Assembly (NCBI GenBank): GCA_964035015.1
Contig: OZ035997.1
Location: forward strand, 19,387,563 to 19,451,562
Source of the DNA: Corallium rubrum
Lineage: Eukaryota; Cnidaria; Anthozoa; Scleralcyonacea; Coralliidae
DNA length: 64,000 nt
Direction of reading: 5' to 3'
Under the pieces are notes generated by a model that was not told where the DNA came from, made no database searches, and worked only from the letters and a program-made list of their open reading frames with translations. A program made the position numbers and the translations under genes. Positions 41,923 to 52,649 of the stretch are shown in pieces; within the stretch, counting starts at the first letter, position 1, and every line of letters starts with the position of its first letter.

Positions 41923-42369
41923 AATAACTTTGAATGCTACTTCACATTTCATATATAGTCTTCCCGGGATACTCTTTCCCGTCTACTTTTCTCACTTCGG
42001 CAACGAAATGTGCCAAGAAAAAGTCCAACTGGTGGTACAACATTTCATCTAAGCGTGCTATAGCTGTCATTGGATATGACACGATTTCGGTCAGCCCGCC
42101 ACTGTTAACGCCTACATACACCTTATACTTACTGTTCAAACCTTTTGAACACCCAATGCATTTCCTACGACTAGCGTCCGGTGTCACAGGAAATATGTCC
42201 CCCCCCCCAAAAAAAAAGAAATGTATCCCCCCGGGACATATATATTTATGTATATATATATTCTTTATTATTTAAAGCCTCTAATATAGATGTATACCGT
42301 CTCGGGCAGTAATTAGTAGGACCCTTCAGAAATATATATTTTAGTTTTACTTTTAAAAAGTTTTGTCCA

Positions 42370-42588
42370 CATTACACGTATACATCAATTATCTTGTTAG
42401 GAATCATTCTGAACATATTCTCTCTCTTGTACTTTTCCATTCTCCACAAGCACAGCCGCTTCAACGAAATCAATACCTTTCTTTTCGTTTGACTTCTTCT
42501 TTTTCTTCGACTCCTGTGTAATATAAATACTTTCATCTTCCGAATAATCTTCCATTTTTGCCGCACTAATAACCGAGACTTCGATCAA
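42370..42588 (-). CDS. Small charged ORF upstream of the recombinase
   Basis: Frame with KMEDYSEDESIYITQES then KKKKKSNEKKGIDFVEAAV and VQEREYVQNDS. Acidic start followed by a lysine run (possible nuclear signal). It lies just inside the right inverted repeat and in the same strand as the recombinase, so it may be that protein's N-terminus or a separate gene of the element. Family unknown. Confidence 0.35.
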
Positions 42589-43006
42589 TGAAAATTCGTT
42601 CCTCCCTTATAATATGCAAATTTTCTTCAAAATTCCTTACCAATAACAAATAATTTAAAAATCTCACAGGCATGTCCTATTAATTCGTAAACAATAGGTA
42701 CCAGTTCCATCAATTGTAAGATAATTGAGTGGCTAAAATCGTTGATATAATGCAGACAGAGAACAATGGAATTTGATAAGGGTCAGTAATTAGCCCTCAG
42801 CTGGCTGCAATATATTCAATAATGCCGTTGGCCTCAGTAATTATGTATTCAATTATCTCGTATGGTAACGCCGGTGGCGCCCACATACGAGAAGGGGAGT
42901 AAGGGTTTGCTTTTCGTTCCACGTAGTTTACGAGAGGAAGGCAAACTAATGAAAATCATCATATATTACCAGGGTTAAGTCACGTTGGCCTGAAAAAAGA
43001 GAAAAA

Positions 43007-43050
43007 ATCTTCTCGACGTTTCGAGCGAAGGCCCTTCGTCAGGAGAAATT
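43007..43050 (-). ncRNA. Hammerhead ribozyme, left arm of Penelope copy 2
   Basis: Minus strand: TTTCTC, CTGACGA, GGGCCTTCGCTC, GAAACGTC, GAGAAG. Intact core and stems. Confidence 0.77.
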
Positions 43051-43294
43051 AGTAAACAACTCACATGTGGTCACGCGTATTTATAGCAGAGCTACAATGG
43101 GAATCACGTGAACACATGTAAGCCAAAAAAAAAAGTAAACAAATAAATTAATATGTAATTTTAGCCTGTGTGCAGGTGCTGACCCAATTGTGGGTCAGCT
43201 ACCTGCAAATAGGCAAAGAAACAGGTTATAAATTACTATTTAAATCATCGGAAAAAGGTTAAGAAAAAGGTGTGGAATATGGTGGTGGAGTGAG

Positions 43295-43555
43295 CTAAAT
43301 GAAAGAGAATCGCTCATTGAGGCCGTGAGGGTGAATGGTACCAAGTTTGTAAATGAGACGCATTTCTTGTTTACGACGAGTATCGTTACAACCTGTAATG
43401 GGCTGAATGGCACAGATTTTCATGTTGGAAAAGGAGTGGTTGGCACTGTTGAAGTGCCTGGCAACAGGTTTGTTTTGCACATTGTATTTGACATCACGAA
43501 GGTGTTCAACAAACCTGTCACCTAAACGTCTTCCAGTTTCTCCGATGTAAAGCAT
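43295..43555 (-). pseudogene. GIY-YIG endonuclease fragment, left arm
   Basis: 86 codons from MLYIGETGRRLGDRFVEHLR to a stop, with KPVARHFNSANHSFSNMK and a longer tail than copy 1 (HGLNERFSFI). Identical to the right-arm frame. Separated from any polymerase domain by the palindrome centre, so it is a fragment. Confidence 0.85.
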
Positions 43556-43608
43556 GGGACATTTACTGCAAGAGATACATTTACTGTATCTCTTGCAGTA
43601 AATGTCCC

Positions 43609-43869
43609 ATGCTTTACATCGGAGAAACTGGAAGACGTTTAGGTGACAGGTTTGTTGAACACCTTCGTGATGTCAAATACAATGTGCAAAACAAACCTGT
43701 TGCCAGGCACTTCAACAGTGCCAACCACTCCTTTTCCAACATGAAAATCTGTGCCATTCAGCCCATTACAGGTTGTAACGATACTCGTCGTAAACAAGAA
43801 ATGCGTCTCATTTACAAACTTGGTACCATTCACCCTCACGGCCTCAATGAGCGATTCTCTTTCATTTAG
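43609..43869 (+). pseudogene. GIY-YIG endonuclease fragment, right arm
   Basis: Same 86-codon frame as 43295-43555 with no amino-acid difference, showing the two arms are very recent copies or are being homogenised. Contains YIGETGR and the CNDTRRKQEM segment. Confidence 0.85.
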
Positions 43870-44115
43870 CTCACTCCACCACCATATTCCACACCTTTTC
43901 CTTAACCTTTTTCCGATGATTTAAATAGTAATTTATAACCTGTTTCTTTGCCTATTTGCAGGTAGCTGACCCACAATTGGGTCAGCACCTGCACACAGGC
44001 TAAAATTACATATTAATTTATTTGTTTACTTTGTTTTTATTGGCTTACATGTGTTCACGTGATTCCCATTGTAGCTCTGCTATAAATACGCGTGACCACA
44101 TGTGAGTTGTTTACT

Positions 44116-44160
44116 AATTTCTCCTGACGAAGGGCCTTCGCTCGAAACGTCGAGAAGATT
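44116..44160 (+). ncRNA. Hammerhead ribozyme, right arm of Penelope copy 2
   Basis: TTTCTC, CTGACGA, GGGCCTTCGCTC, GAAACGTC, GAGAAG. Same as the left arm and fully paired. Confidence 0.77.
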
Positions 44161-44259
44161 TTTTTCTCTTTTTTTCAGGCCAACGTGACTTAACCCTGGT
44201 AATATTTGGATTTCAACCGTGGCCGACGCTGTCCTAGAAGCTTTTAATGAAAATCATCA

Positions 44260-44791
44260 GAATCTGTTGGTTGAGTCAGCACTTTATCACACTGAACGTT
44301 GAGCATAAAATGTGGGTTGTTACTGCTTCAATGCGCATGCCCAATGCTGTAGCGATATCTGGTACTAATTATTCATACTAATTATTCAAACAATTAAGCT
44401 TGTAGAAATCTGTGTATGAGTTCAATGAACCTTTACGTACTTCTCAAGTTTGTTTAATAAACTATTATTCAAAGGTTGCTTTGGAGTCTTATTGTTTCAT
44501 AAAATCCCGTTAACATGCATTCGACATAACAATGTCCTTCGACACTCGGTAAAGGCTATTTTTTAGAAAACCTTCTTCAATCGTGTTTTAAGTCGGATAA
44601 ATACCTCGAACGTCAGTTTTAAGCCAGATAAATGCATCCGGCTTAAAGCCTCCGTTCTCGGTATTTATCCTATACTTAAATATTTTCTGTTTGTCCGAAT
44701 TTAAATAAATTCTATATCAAAAGGTCTCTTGAATCTGCCGAATCCGACACTATAGGTTTTGTCTACTAAATCTATTAGATCCGTTGTTTAA
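44260..44791. other. Intergenic with palindrome remnants
   Basis: 44585-44670 contains GTCGGATAAATACCTCGAAC / CCGTTCTCGGTATTTATCC inverted parts, related to 40368-40470. No gene. Confidence 0.5.
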
Positions 44792-44965
44792 AGTGGCACT
44801 ACGACGGGAAAATCGTGTATCTAATTTTGATTTCAGTAAAATATAATTTCCAAATGATGAATACCGGCGTTCTCAGTTGCTATTTTATTATATGCATGAC
44901 AAAATTACTGCATTCTGATTGGTTGAGAGGAGTACAATTATTTTTTTAATTGTACTGTAGTACAA

Positions 44966-47023
44966 TTGACCGTACCGAAAAATATGGCACTTGTACATGC
45001 CCCTATAAGGCATAAACGTGTAAGACAATCTTCTCTTCCATGGCTTACTTCGGAAATTAAGCAAATGATGCGTGATCGTGATTACCATAAAAAACATACC
45101 GTAAAACACGGCTCCCAGCACCATTGGAAACTTTATCAGGCTGCCAGAAATACAGTTAATATTGAAATGCGAAAAGCTAAATCAAGTTATTATCGCCAAA
45201 AAATTGAAGATTGTAAAAAAACTGATCCCAAAACGACCTGGAAATTGATTAATTCACTTATTGGCAAAGTTAATAAACCCAGCCATGTGAATGAAATTCA
45301 TGTAGGTGATAAAATCATTTCAGATGACAAAAGCATATCTGAGGCCTTTAACGAGTTCTTTATCAATATCGGGCCAAAATTAGCTGCTGAATCAACGAAA
45401 CTGTCCAGCAATAACGTTGATACTTATATGAAAGACAGCTCAAACTTTCCACCTTTTCGTTTCTCGAACATCCCAGTGGAAAATGTCATGTTAACTCTTA
45501 AACAGCTAAATGTGTCGAAAAGTACAGGTCTCGACAAAATCCCAGCAAAGATATTAAAAATTTCTTCAGATATCATAGCTCCTTCTTTGACATTTATTTT
45601 TAACTTGTCACTTTCAACTGGGGTGTTCGTCGACGAATGGAAAAATGCACGAGTAAGCCCAATTTACAAAAATGAGGATCGTCGTGACATGGGTAACTAT
45701 AGACCAATTTCAATCCTACCAATAATAAGTAAGGTTTTCGAGAAAGAGGTTCTTCAGCAATTTTACCTTCATCTTAACAAAAACTCTCTGTTATCTAAAT
45801 TTCAATCTGGCTTTCGGCCTTTTCACTCCACCGTATCAGCTTTAATCCAAATGTGCGATGCGTGGTTTGATAACATGGACAAAGGAAAATTAACAGGAGT
45901 AGTTTTCCTTGACATCCGAAAAGCGTTTCATTCTATTAATCATGAAATTTTACTTGAGAAATTGGAATATTACGGGGTATCTGAAATGGAACATACATGG
46001 TTCCAATCCTATCTTACCGCTCGACGTCAACAATGTTTTGTAAACGGTTTTCTCTCTTCGCAAAATGAAACAATATGCGGGATCCCTCAGGGTTCAATAC
46101 TTGGCCCTTTACTCTTTTTAATATATATAAATGATCTACCTAACTGTCTAAAATCTACTACCCCTTGTTTATACGCTGATGATACTCAAGTTTTTGCCTC
46201 CTCTCTTGATGCTGTGGAGGTTATTAATAATTTAAATTCTGACCTAAATAATATAAGTGATTGGTTAACTGTAAATAAACTCCAGTCCCATTCCTCAAAA
46301 ACAAAGTTCATGATTATAGGATCAGCGCATAATCTGAAAACTAAAACTGGCGATATACCAGGCACTGTCACCATAGATAATAATATCATCTCGCATGTTA
46401 ACTCTCAGAAATGTCTGGGTGTTGATATCGATGAACGGCTTACTTTCGATATTCATATTGAAAATTTATGTAAAAAGGTGTGTTCTGGTATAGGCGCCCT
46501 AAGGAGAATTAAACATTTTGTCCCAAGGTGTTCCCTTGCAACACTTTATAAATCATTAGTCCAGCCTTATTTTGATTACTGTTCACCTTTATGGGATACA
46601 TGTGGCAAGCTACTAAAAGATAAATTACAAAGACTTCAATGATCGTGCTGCAAGGGTCATAACGGGAGCAAATTATGATATACGTTCAATGGACGTATTA
46701 AACAGTTTACAATGGGATACCCTCCAAATTAGACGTGCAAAAAAGTAAAGGGCACTCTAGTCTACAAAATCCTAAATGGGCAATCTGCGCCGTGTCTGGG
46801 AGACGGTGTGACAAAGCTTAAAGATATTAATAAAAATTATAATCTCAGAAATATTGAAACTGATCTAGCACTTCCAAAGCCAAACACTAATTTTCTCAAG
46901 CGTAGTTTTAAATATAGTGGTTCAATGCTGTGGAATAATTTACCAACTGAGGCAAAAAAGGCAACGTCACTTTATGAATTTAAGAATAGACTTGCCACTT
47001 TGCCTTTTGCTGAAACATGCTGA
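44966..47023 (+). pseudogene. CR1/Jockey-like non-LTR retrotransposon, 5'-truncated and frameshifted
   Basis: The frame 44966-46642 (558 codons) holds the linker after the endonuclease (SEIKQMMRDRDYHKKH) and the reverse transcriptase: NYRPISILPIISKVFEKEV, FQSGFRPFHSTVSALIQ, motif A VVFLDIRKAFHSINHEILL, GIPQGSILGPLLFLIYINDL, and motif C YADD. Motif A has H where AFD is usual. A frameshift at 46640 and another near 46745 separate the C-terminal RAARVITGA and LKDINKNYNLRN...SMLWNNLPTE domain, which ends at 47023. The endonuclease is absent. Confidence 0.88.
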
Positions 47024-47084
47024 CCCGGTTGCTTTAATACTTAGCTTTTAGATTATATTTCAGACTTACATTACGCTACATTAC

Positions 47085-47086
47085 TT

Positions 47087-47116
<30 letters not shown>
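47085..47116. repeat. (TTAG)n tract in the CR1 3' region
   Basis: About seven copies of TTAG downstream of the CR1 stop. Confidence 0.85.
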
Positions 47117-47118
<2 letters not shown>

Positions 47119-47216
47119 GTTATTTAGTTAGTTTTTAGGTAGGTAAGTTTAAATATACACCCCTCCTGGAAATCAACTTCTATTATAAGTTGTGTGAGGC
47201 CAGCGTATTAATAAAG

Positions 47217-47331
47217 ATGATGTATGTATGTATGTATGTATGTATGTATGTATGTATGTATGTATGTATGTATGTATGTATGTATGTATGTATGTATGTA
47301 TGTATGTATGTATGTATGTATGTATGTATGT

Positions 47332-47371
<40 letters not shown>

Positions 47372-47458
47372 ATGTATGTATGTATGTATGTATGTATGTA
47401 TGTATGTATGTATGTATGTATGTATGTATGTATGTATGTATGTATGTATGTATGTATG

Positions 47459-47487
<29 letters not shown>
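47217..47487. repeat. (TATG)n microsatellite with (TG)n interruption
   Basis: About 270 bp of TATG with a TGTG stretch at 47334-47355. It follows AATAAAGATGATG, so it probably expanded from the CR1 3' terminal repeat. Open in every frame, but not coding. Confidence 0.95.
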
Positions 47488-47489
<2 letters not shown>

Positions 47490-48929
47490 CCACAATCCTT
47501 TGCGTGCAGTAAATATTGTTTCTTTGCAGGAATTGGTAGGAATAAATTTCTTGCTTACTTAATCCATCTTAGCATGATAAAGAATGTTTACTCGTTATTT
47601 AGCCGATTTGAGGTCGAATGGCGTCTAATGCTGCAATGGAACGTTTTCACATTTCCAACGACTTGTGGTCCACTATGAACTAAAAATTCCATGTAAATAT
47701 GTTGAAATATGTACAGAGAATACCCTGAGTGAAAATGTTTCTTGTCAAGTTATTAAACAAGACATTTTTAAAAGGGTGAGTGAGTAGAAGCGTACGTGTC
47801 GTAATTTTGTCATGCATATAATAAACGAGTACTGATCATGATTTTGCTCGTACAATTAAGGATTTACACTACTCGAGGTATTTGAAATTATGCCAAATTG
47901 TACTCGCCTAACGGCTCGTGCAATTTTGGCAAAATTTTCAAATAACACTTGTAGTGTAAATCCTTACATCTTTTCTCTTTCTGGAGATATTCAGGTTTGT
48001 GAAACATGTAAATTAGGTGCCTTGTGACGTCATTAACTCACACAGGCTAAATGAGATTAATATCTGCAAATAGCAGGAAGAAATAATTCAAACTTTGCGC
48101 AAGCACAGTTATCATAAAAGTACACTCCACTGTGCGCATCATGTTGTTGCTACGGAAACCGTTTAGAAGCACGAGCCTTTTTAATAAAAAATTAAAATAT
48201 TAATTTTATGGGTTTTTTCCAAAAGAATATGATAATTGAAACATTCGACATACAATATATGTGTGCCTACACATATTCATGTCAATGTATTGCAGTAAAA
48301 GTTGTTTTATGGAGAAAATACAAACATTCTTGTTTTACAAATGAAGGCGCCTGTTTGCAAACGGTATCCATTGGAAACAACGTAATGTGAACGTTGGAGT
48401 GTATTTTCCATATAACTATTCTTGTGCAAAGTTTGAATTATTTCTACCTCTTAGTTTCAGATATATTACTCATTTTGTAAATCTTATTTAGCCTGTGTAA
48501 TTTAGCCAGTAAATGACGTCACGAGGCACCTAATTTACATATTTCAGAAACTTAAATATCTCGAGAACGAGACAATATTTTGAAAAACTGAAGACGCCGG
48601 CATTCCTCATTTGGAAATTATAGTTTACTGGTAGCAATACTAGATTCACGATTTTTCCGTCGTAGTGCCACTTTAATTTTCAGAAAAACGGCCTTGTTGT
48701 TTATATTTAATTAGCAAACCTTCGGCGCTTCCTGCACCGCTGCAGTTCATATAATACCACAGATTCTATTTGTCAAAATCTATGCAATTATATAGTCTTG
48801 CTAGAGTACGCACAAGCTACGCCAAGCTTTCAGAAATCAGTAGCCCGAGTGAACGCCTGAGCAGGCGTCTTGTTCATCTACAAATGTCGGTGGTGATATA
48901 GATGTTTTCCCCTAGGAGTACATGTCAAT

Positions 48930-48993
48930 ATGAATTTGATACTTCGTGTCATCGTAATTCTTGCTGTGGCATCCAATAGCAACGCAAAGGCAG
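48930..48993 (+). CDS. Secreted phospholipase A2 B, exon 1 (signal peptide)
   Basis: Identical in sequence to exon 1 of copy A, including donor GTAAGA. The four exons (48930-48993, 49516-49654, 50508-50620, 52045-52205) have the same lengths as in A and give 158 residues. The identical signal peptide and conserved upstream block suggest both genes are expressed in a similar way. Confidence 0.88.
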
Positions 48994-49515
48994 GTAAGAA
49001 GAAACAGTTTAGACAATGCATTTTAAGAAAAACATATATTAATAATTCAAGACGAAAACACAAAGGAAATCAGTACCGCGCATGTCGGTAGTTTGGAATT
49101 TGGATGTATATTGGAAAATTAAATTACATTAATTAAGCAAACTTTTACCTCTACATTCTCTTAAAATACTGATTTTTTTGAGATGCTGCCGGCTATACCA
49201 TACACTCGAAATAGTGTTTCAATTTCCAAATATAGCTTAATTAAAGCGGCTCATTTGGAAATTTTGATGAAACACATCACCTCGTGTATGATATATGTGT
49301 ATAGTGTACTTGTTATTTATTTCTCAGATACTTCATTTGCAAACGTTCTTAAATCTATAATTTTAATATGTTTGTGGGAACAATTTCAATTCTAACCAAC
49401 CCATTCAGTCCACAAGTGAAACAATACGTAATATGGCATACACTATAACATCGCGGATAACATGCACAAACTACTTATTTTTCTTTTTTTATTGTTTGAA
49501 AATGAAACCATGCAG

Positions 49516-49654
49516 TTGACAAGCAGGGTAAGAGAGGATTTTATTTTGGCCTTATGATAGAATGTGAAACAGGACGGAGTGCTTTCGACTACCGCGATTA
49601 TGGTTGTTATTGTGGTCTAGGTGGAGCAGGAACCCCAGTAGATCAACTGGACAG
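49516..49654 (+). CDS. Secreted phospholipase A2 B, exon 2 (calcium loop)
   Basis: Acceptor TGCAG and donor GTACAT as in A. The calcium loop [18 protein letters not shown] is intact. Differences from A: L to F and H to L before the loop, L to R in FDYxDYG, and A to V in TPxDQ. All cysteines are kept. Confidence 0.92.
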
Positions 49655-50507
49655 GTACATCAAATATTATCTTGTCTTTTATTATCAGTTTTGGTCAACT
49701 TTTCTATTGCATGATTTTGCGTGTTATTATTTCGTGACATGTAAGATAATAATAGCGCACTGTCGAGCTGCTATTTATAGCCCAAAATGCGGACAAACAC
49801 ACCAAAATTGACTTCCAAATGATTACAAAATGAAATAAGCCCAGACTGCAGGAATTGTGGTTAAAAGCGGACAAACGTAAATAGTGACGTCATCATGATG
49901 AAGCGCTATTAAAAGGTAACCCCATCCCAGATCTAAAAAAAAGGTGATTTCCAAACCCTATCCTAGCTAGACCTAAGCTCAAAAATCAATAGCTTTTTAC
50001 CGCTAGAGGTAGGTAAAAGAACTGTGTAATGTTTATACAATTTCAAAATGAATTAAACGTCAGCCTTATATACCAGAGTACCCCCCCCCCCCCCGGGAGA
50101 AATGCAGGAATGCATGAGACTTCAGGGACTCTAGATTTCAACATTTCGGTCAGGAGAAGCAGAAACCCCTTTTCCTCGTATCTTCAGCACTAGGAACCGC
50201 CCCGCGCCCAACATTTCACACCAAGCTAAGAGCAAGCGCTTGAATTTTGCTGATTTTGCTAAATTAACTTTTTTTGCTTAACTAATTTTCTTAATTTAAG
50301 ATTTTAAAGAATGCCCGCAACTTGCATAAAATGTTATAAATCAAGAGGCCCGGTGACGTCACGCTTGCATGTGTTATATATATTGATTACAAATATGTGG
50401 CATTGAGACGTCAGGCAACCGTCAGCTATAGATTCCCTGGCGTACTTTGATCGGCGTAATCTAATTTTCTACCCTATACTTTTTATTAATTCTTATTTGT
50501 TTTCTAG

Positions 50508-50620
50508 CTGTTGTTTTGCACATGATAAATGTTATAACGAATTGCTCTCGACAAAAACATGCAAAAGCTCGCCTTCACTCTATTCCATAACCTACAAATA
50601 CAACGAATGCTCCAACTGTG
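50508..50620 (+). CDS. Secreted phospholipase A2 B, exon 3 (catalytic His-Asp)
   Basis: Encodes CCFAHDKCYNELL with catalytic His and Ca2+-binding Asp kept. The residue after KCY is N, not D, and the following loop reads CKSSPSLYSIT where A has CNISFSLYSTT. Ends KYNECSNC at donor GTAAGA. The changed loop is where paralogous secreted PLA2s often diverge. Confidence 0.92.
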
Positions 50621-50689
50621 GTAAGAAAACAGTCTGTATAGATTTTAAGTAAATTTTCTTCTTATAATACCTGTTGCTTACCGTATTTA

Positions 50690-51160
50690 TTCCAATAGAC
50701 GCCCTGGGCATTTATTGAAAAATTGAGCTCTAAAGTTGGGCGTTTATTAGAGAGAGGTGTTTATTAGAGAGAGGCGTTTATTATAGAGAGGTGTTTATTA
50801 GAGAGAGGAGTTTATTAGAGAGTGGCGTTCATTAGAGAGAGGCGTTTATTAGAGAGAGGCGTTTATTAGAGAGGCGTTTATTGGAGAGAGGTGTTTATTA
50901 GAGAGAGGCGTTTATTAGAGAGAGGTGTTTATTAGAGAGAGGCGTTTATTAGAGAGAGGAGTTTATTAGAGAGAGGCGTTCATTAGAGAGAGGCGTTTAT
51001 TAGAGAGAGGCGTTTATTAGAGAGGCGTTTATTGGAGAGAGGTGTTTATTAGAGAGAGGCGTTTATTATAGAGAGGTGTTTATTAGAGAGAGGAGTTTAT
51101 TAGAGAGAGGCGTTCATTAGAGAGAGGCGTTTATTAGAGCCAGGCGTTTATTTCAAAATT
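50690..51160. repeat. 17-bp minisatellite (GAGAGAGGCGTTTATTA)n in PLA2 B intron 3
   Basis: About 25 units with G/T variants (GTGTTTATTA, GAGTTTATTA, GCGTTCATTA), arranged in a higher-order period of about 150-200 bp. Absent from PLA2 A. Confidence 0.9.
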
Positions 51161-51720
51161 TGATATTTCAATTATTAAGCAAAAAAACACATCACACAAA
51201 TGTTCACACAATCTCATCATCAATATATAATAAGAACTAAAAAGTTCATCATATGCGTCCTTAACATACGAATAAGCAATTAGAAACAAAAAATGTTCGC
51301 GCAATTTACATGTAACAATAAAGAAACTTCTTCTTCTTAAAAGTTATTGTTAAAAAATAAAGCGCTGGCATTGTATTTTTGTTTTACGTTTTGTGTTGAC
51401 AGGTATATTTGGAAGTAGCATTTATTAGGGGGGCGTTTATTGGAGAGGGGCGTTTATTGAGAGGGGCGTTTATTAAATATTTTTATTGCGGCAAATAGCG
51501 GAGCTTGGGTTGGGGATGGGATGGCTGGGTTGGCGGGGGGGGAGGGTGTTTACAAGAGAGAAAGAGGAGAGGGAAAAGTACACGACGAGCGACGAACTAG
51601 CGAGCTCCCTCTCCTCTTTTCTTGCCTCCCCTTTCTTACCTTTCCTTTTCCCTTCTTTCCCCTCCCTTTCCCCCCTCTCCTCCCCTCTAACCCCAAGCGT
51701 CGCTACGCAGGCTAGTTGCA
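51161..51720. repeat. Private block of PLA2 B intron 3
   Basis: A second short run of GGGGCGTTTATT at 51421-51478, then C/T- and G-rich sequence ending GTCGCTACGCAGGCTA, which resembles the TAGCCTGCG MITE end in inverse. Apparent ORFs here are compositional. Confidence 0.6.
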
Positions 51721-52044
51721 TTTAATGAGTATTGATTTACGTTTACAGCATAAAATTTATTAGATATAGAATAATAGTGGTGTTAACTTTGATGCGAATG
51801 GCAGTGTAATCATATATAACTATGAAAATTACGTGCCGACGTCGGTATTATAACTTTAATTCATAGAGAAAATTTCAAATTGCATTTTGCATAGTATATA
51901 TACGGCACAGCTAATGGTATATTTTAAATCCTAAACCTTACTTTACTTTACTTTAGTTTAGTGACCTCCATTTTCTTAAAAAATGATAAACTCGTTAGAG
52001 ATCTCAGTCTGTAAATACAGTAAAATATATATTTTATTTTGTAG

Positions 52045-52205
52045 CTAAACCAAGTGAGTACAGTTGGTGGTATAAGTTTGGATATGAAACAGTTGAATGC
52101 AGAAAAGGTTTATGTGATTGTGACGCCATTGTAGCACGATGCTTCAAGGCATCGACTTACAACGATGCTCTTAAAGATTACGACAAAGAGAAGTGCCACA
52201 TGTAA
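52045..52205 (+). CDS. Secreted phospholipase A2 B, exon 4 with stop
   Basis: Acceptor TTTGTAG. Encodes YSWWYKFGYETVECRKGLCD then CDAIVARCFKASTYN, with the supporting active-site Asp, and ends EKCHM with stop TAA at 52203-52205. Differences from A are D-Q to Y-K after SWW, A to V in CDAIxARC, and Q to K near the end. AATAAA follows at about 52241. The frame is intact, so B is probably a working second enzyme. Confidence 0.92.
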
Positions 52206-52649
52206 CGCCATCCCAGCACAATTATCTTGTCAAAATCATTGAATAAATACTGATTTAAACAAATGATACGTTATTCTTCTATTTTTACTTGTGAATTTTC
52301 TTTAATTCGGAAAATATGGCTGGAATTCATGACTTAATTATAATTAAAAAATCAAGCTGAAAACACTATATACGTAAAATAATATTTACCATACACCCAC
52401 CCCCTACAGTACCCACTCACACCCCCCAAAAAAATATAAATACCGGGGGGGGGGGAATATACTCCACGTAGTTAGCTATCAAGAATCGCGGTTGCTATCG
52501 TCTCCCTCCTATATCGCGGCTACACTGCACTTTTGTTTATATAAAATGTTCTAGCCCGCCAGCCTACTAGACTAAAACCACAGAATAAAGAACAACAAGA
52601 AGTCGTGTGTTGGCACCACTGACCAGTCGTTGGCGCCTTTGATGTAAGT

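Larger units (their letters stand above)
41220..42190 (-). pseudogene. Crypton-like tyrosine recombinase, interrupted
   Basis: Read on minus: FFLAHFVAEVRKVDGKEYPG then KTIYEM (start domain), interrupted at 41752-41922, then SYLRVECKDCKRNVTLIDKT, DNAFYLRALPKPNGQIW, then in a shifted frame ETLGNVVKNIMKKARFEEHY, TNHSLWRSCATRL and ETTGHRSSDGVKTYK. The HSLW reads where the family has HSLR, so the catalytic Arg seems to have mutated CGG to TGG. The Tyr region is kept. The gene is dead but recognisable over most of its length. Confidence 0.75.
40645..42792 (-). mobile_element. Tyrosine-recombinase element bounded by 62-bp inverted repeats
   Basis: Ends 40645-40706 and 42731-42792 are inverted repeats with about one mismatch in 62 (TAATTACTGATCCTTATCAA, GTCTGCATTATATCAACGAT). 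Between them lies a minus-strand Crypton-like recombinase gene (41220-42190) and a smaller upstream ORF. A 171-bp Penelope fragment has inserted into the gene. Known Cryptons lack terminal inverted repeats, so the association needs testing. Confidence 0.65.
42962..44244. mobile_element. Penelope-like element, head-to-head palindromic copy 2 (young)
   Basis: Same family as 1464-3261 but shorter in the centre. Two arms meet at about 43575-43585 and are nearly identical. TAATGAAAATCATCA occurs at both borders (42947-42961, 44245-44259), a clear 14-15 bp target duplication. The left arm is truncated (starts ATATTACCAGGG) while the right arm runs to GAAGCTTTTA. Confidence 0.9.
44877..47972. mobile_element. 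Middle inverted-repeat element carrying the CR1 copy
   Basis: TATTTTATTATATGCATGAC then AAAATTACTG near 44882 is mirrored by GTAATTTTGTCATGCATATA at 47800. A further palindrome (AAGGATTTACACTACTCGAG / TGTAGTGTAAATCCTT) is at 47868-47967. The CR1-like copy lies between. Confidence 0.65.
44792..48680. mobile_element. Outer palindromic element, split by nested insertions
   Basis: Left terminal part 44792-44876 (AAAGTGGCACTACGACGG, ATTTCCAAATGATGAATACC) is mirrored at 48590-48677. The rest of the palindrome is at 47973-48590, where GTAAATTAGGTGCCTTGTGA, CACACAGGCTAAATGAG and AATAATTCAAACTTTGCGCA have inverted partners at 48400-48570. Everything from 44877 to about 47972 is inserted. Confidence 0.8.

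Noticed and set aside
47173-47562. Long ORFs of repeated YVCM or YIHT residues on both strands
   Set aside because: They are translations of the (TATG)n microsatellite, open in every frame because the unit has no stop.
50690-51160. CRISPR-like regular array
   Set aside because: Units are 17 bp and contiguous without unique spacers, and the genome is animal; it is a minisatellite.
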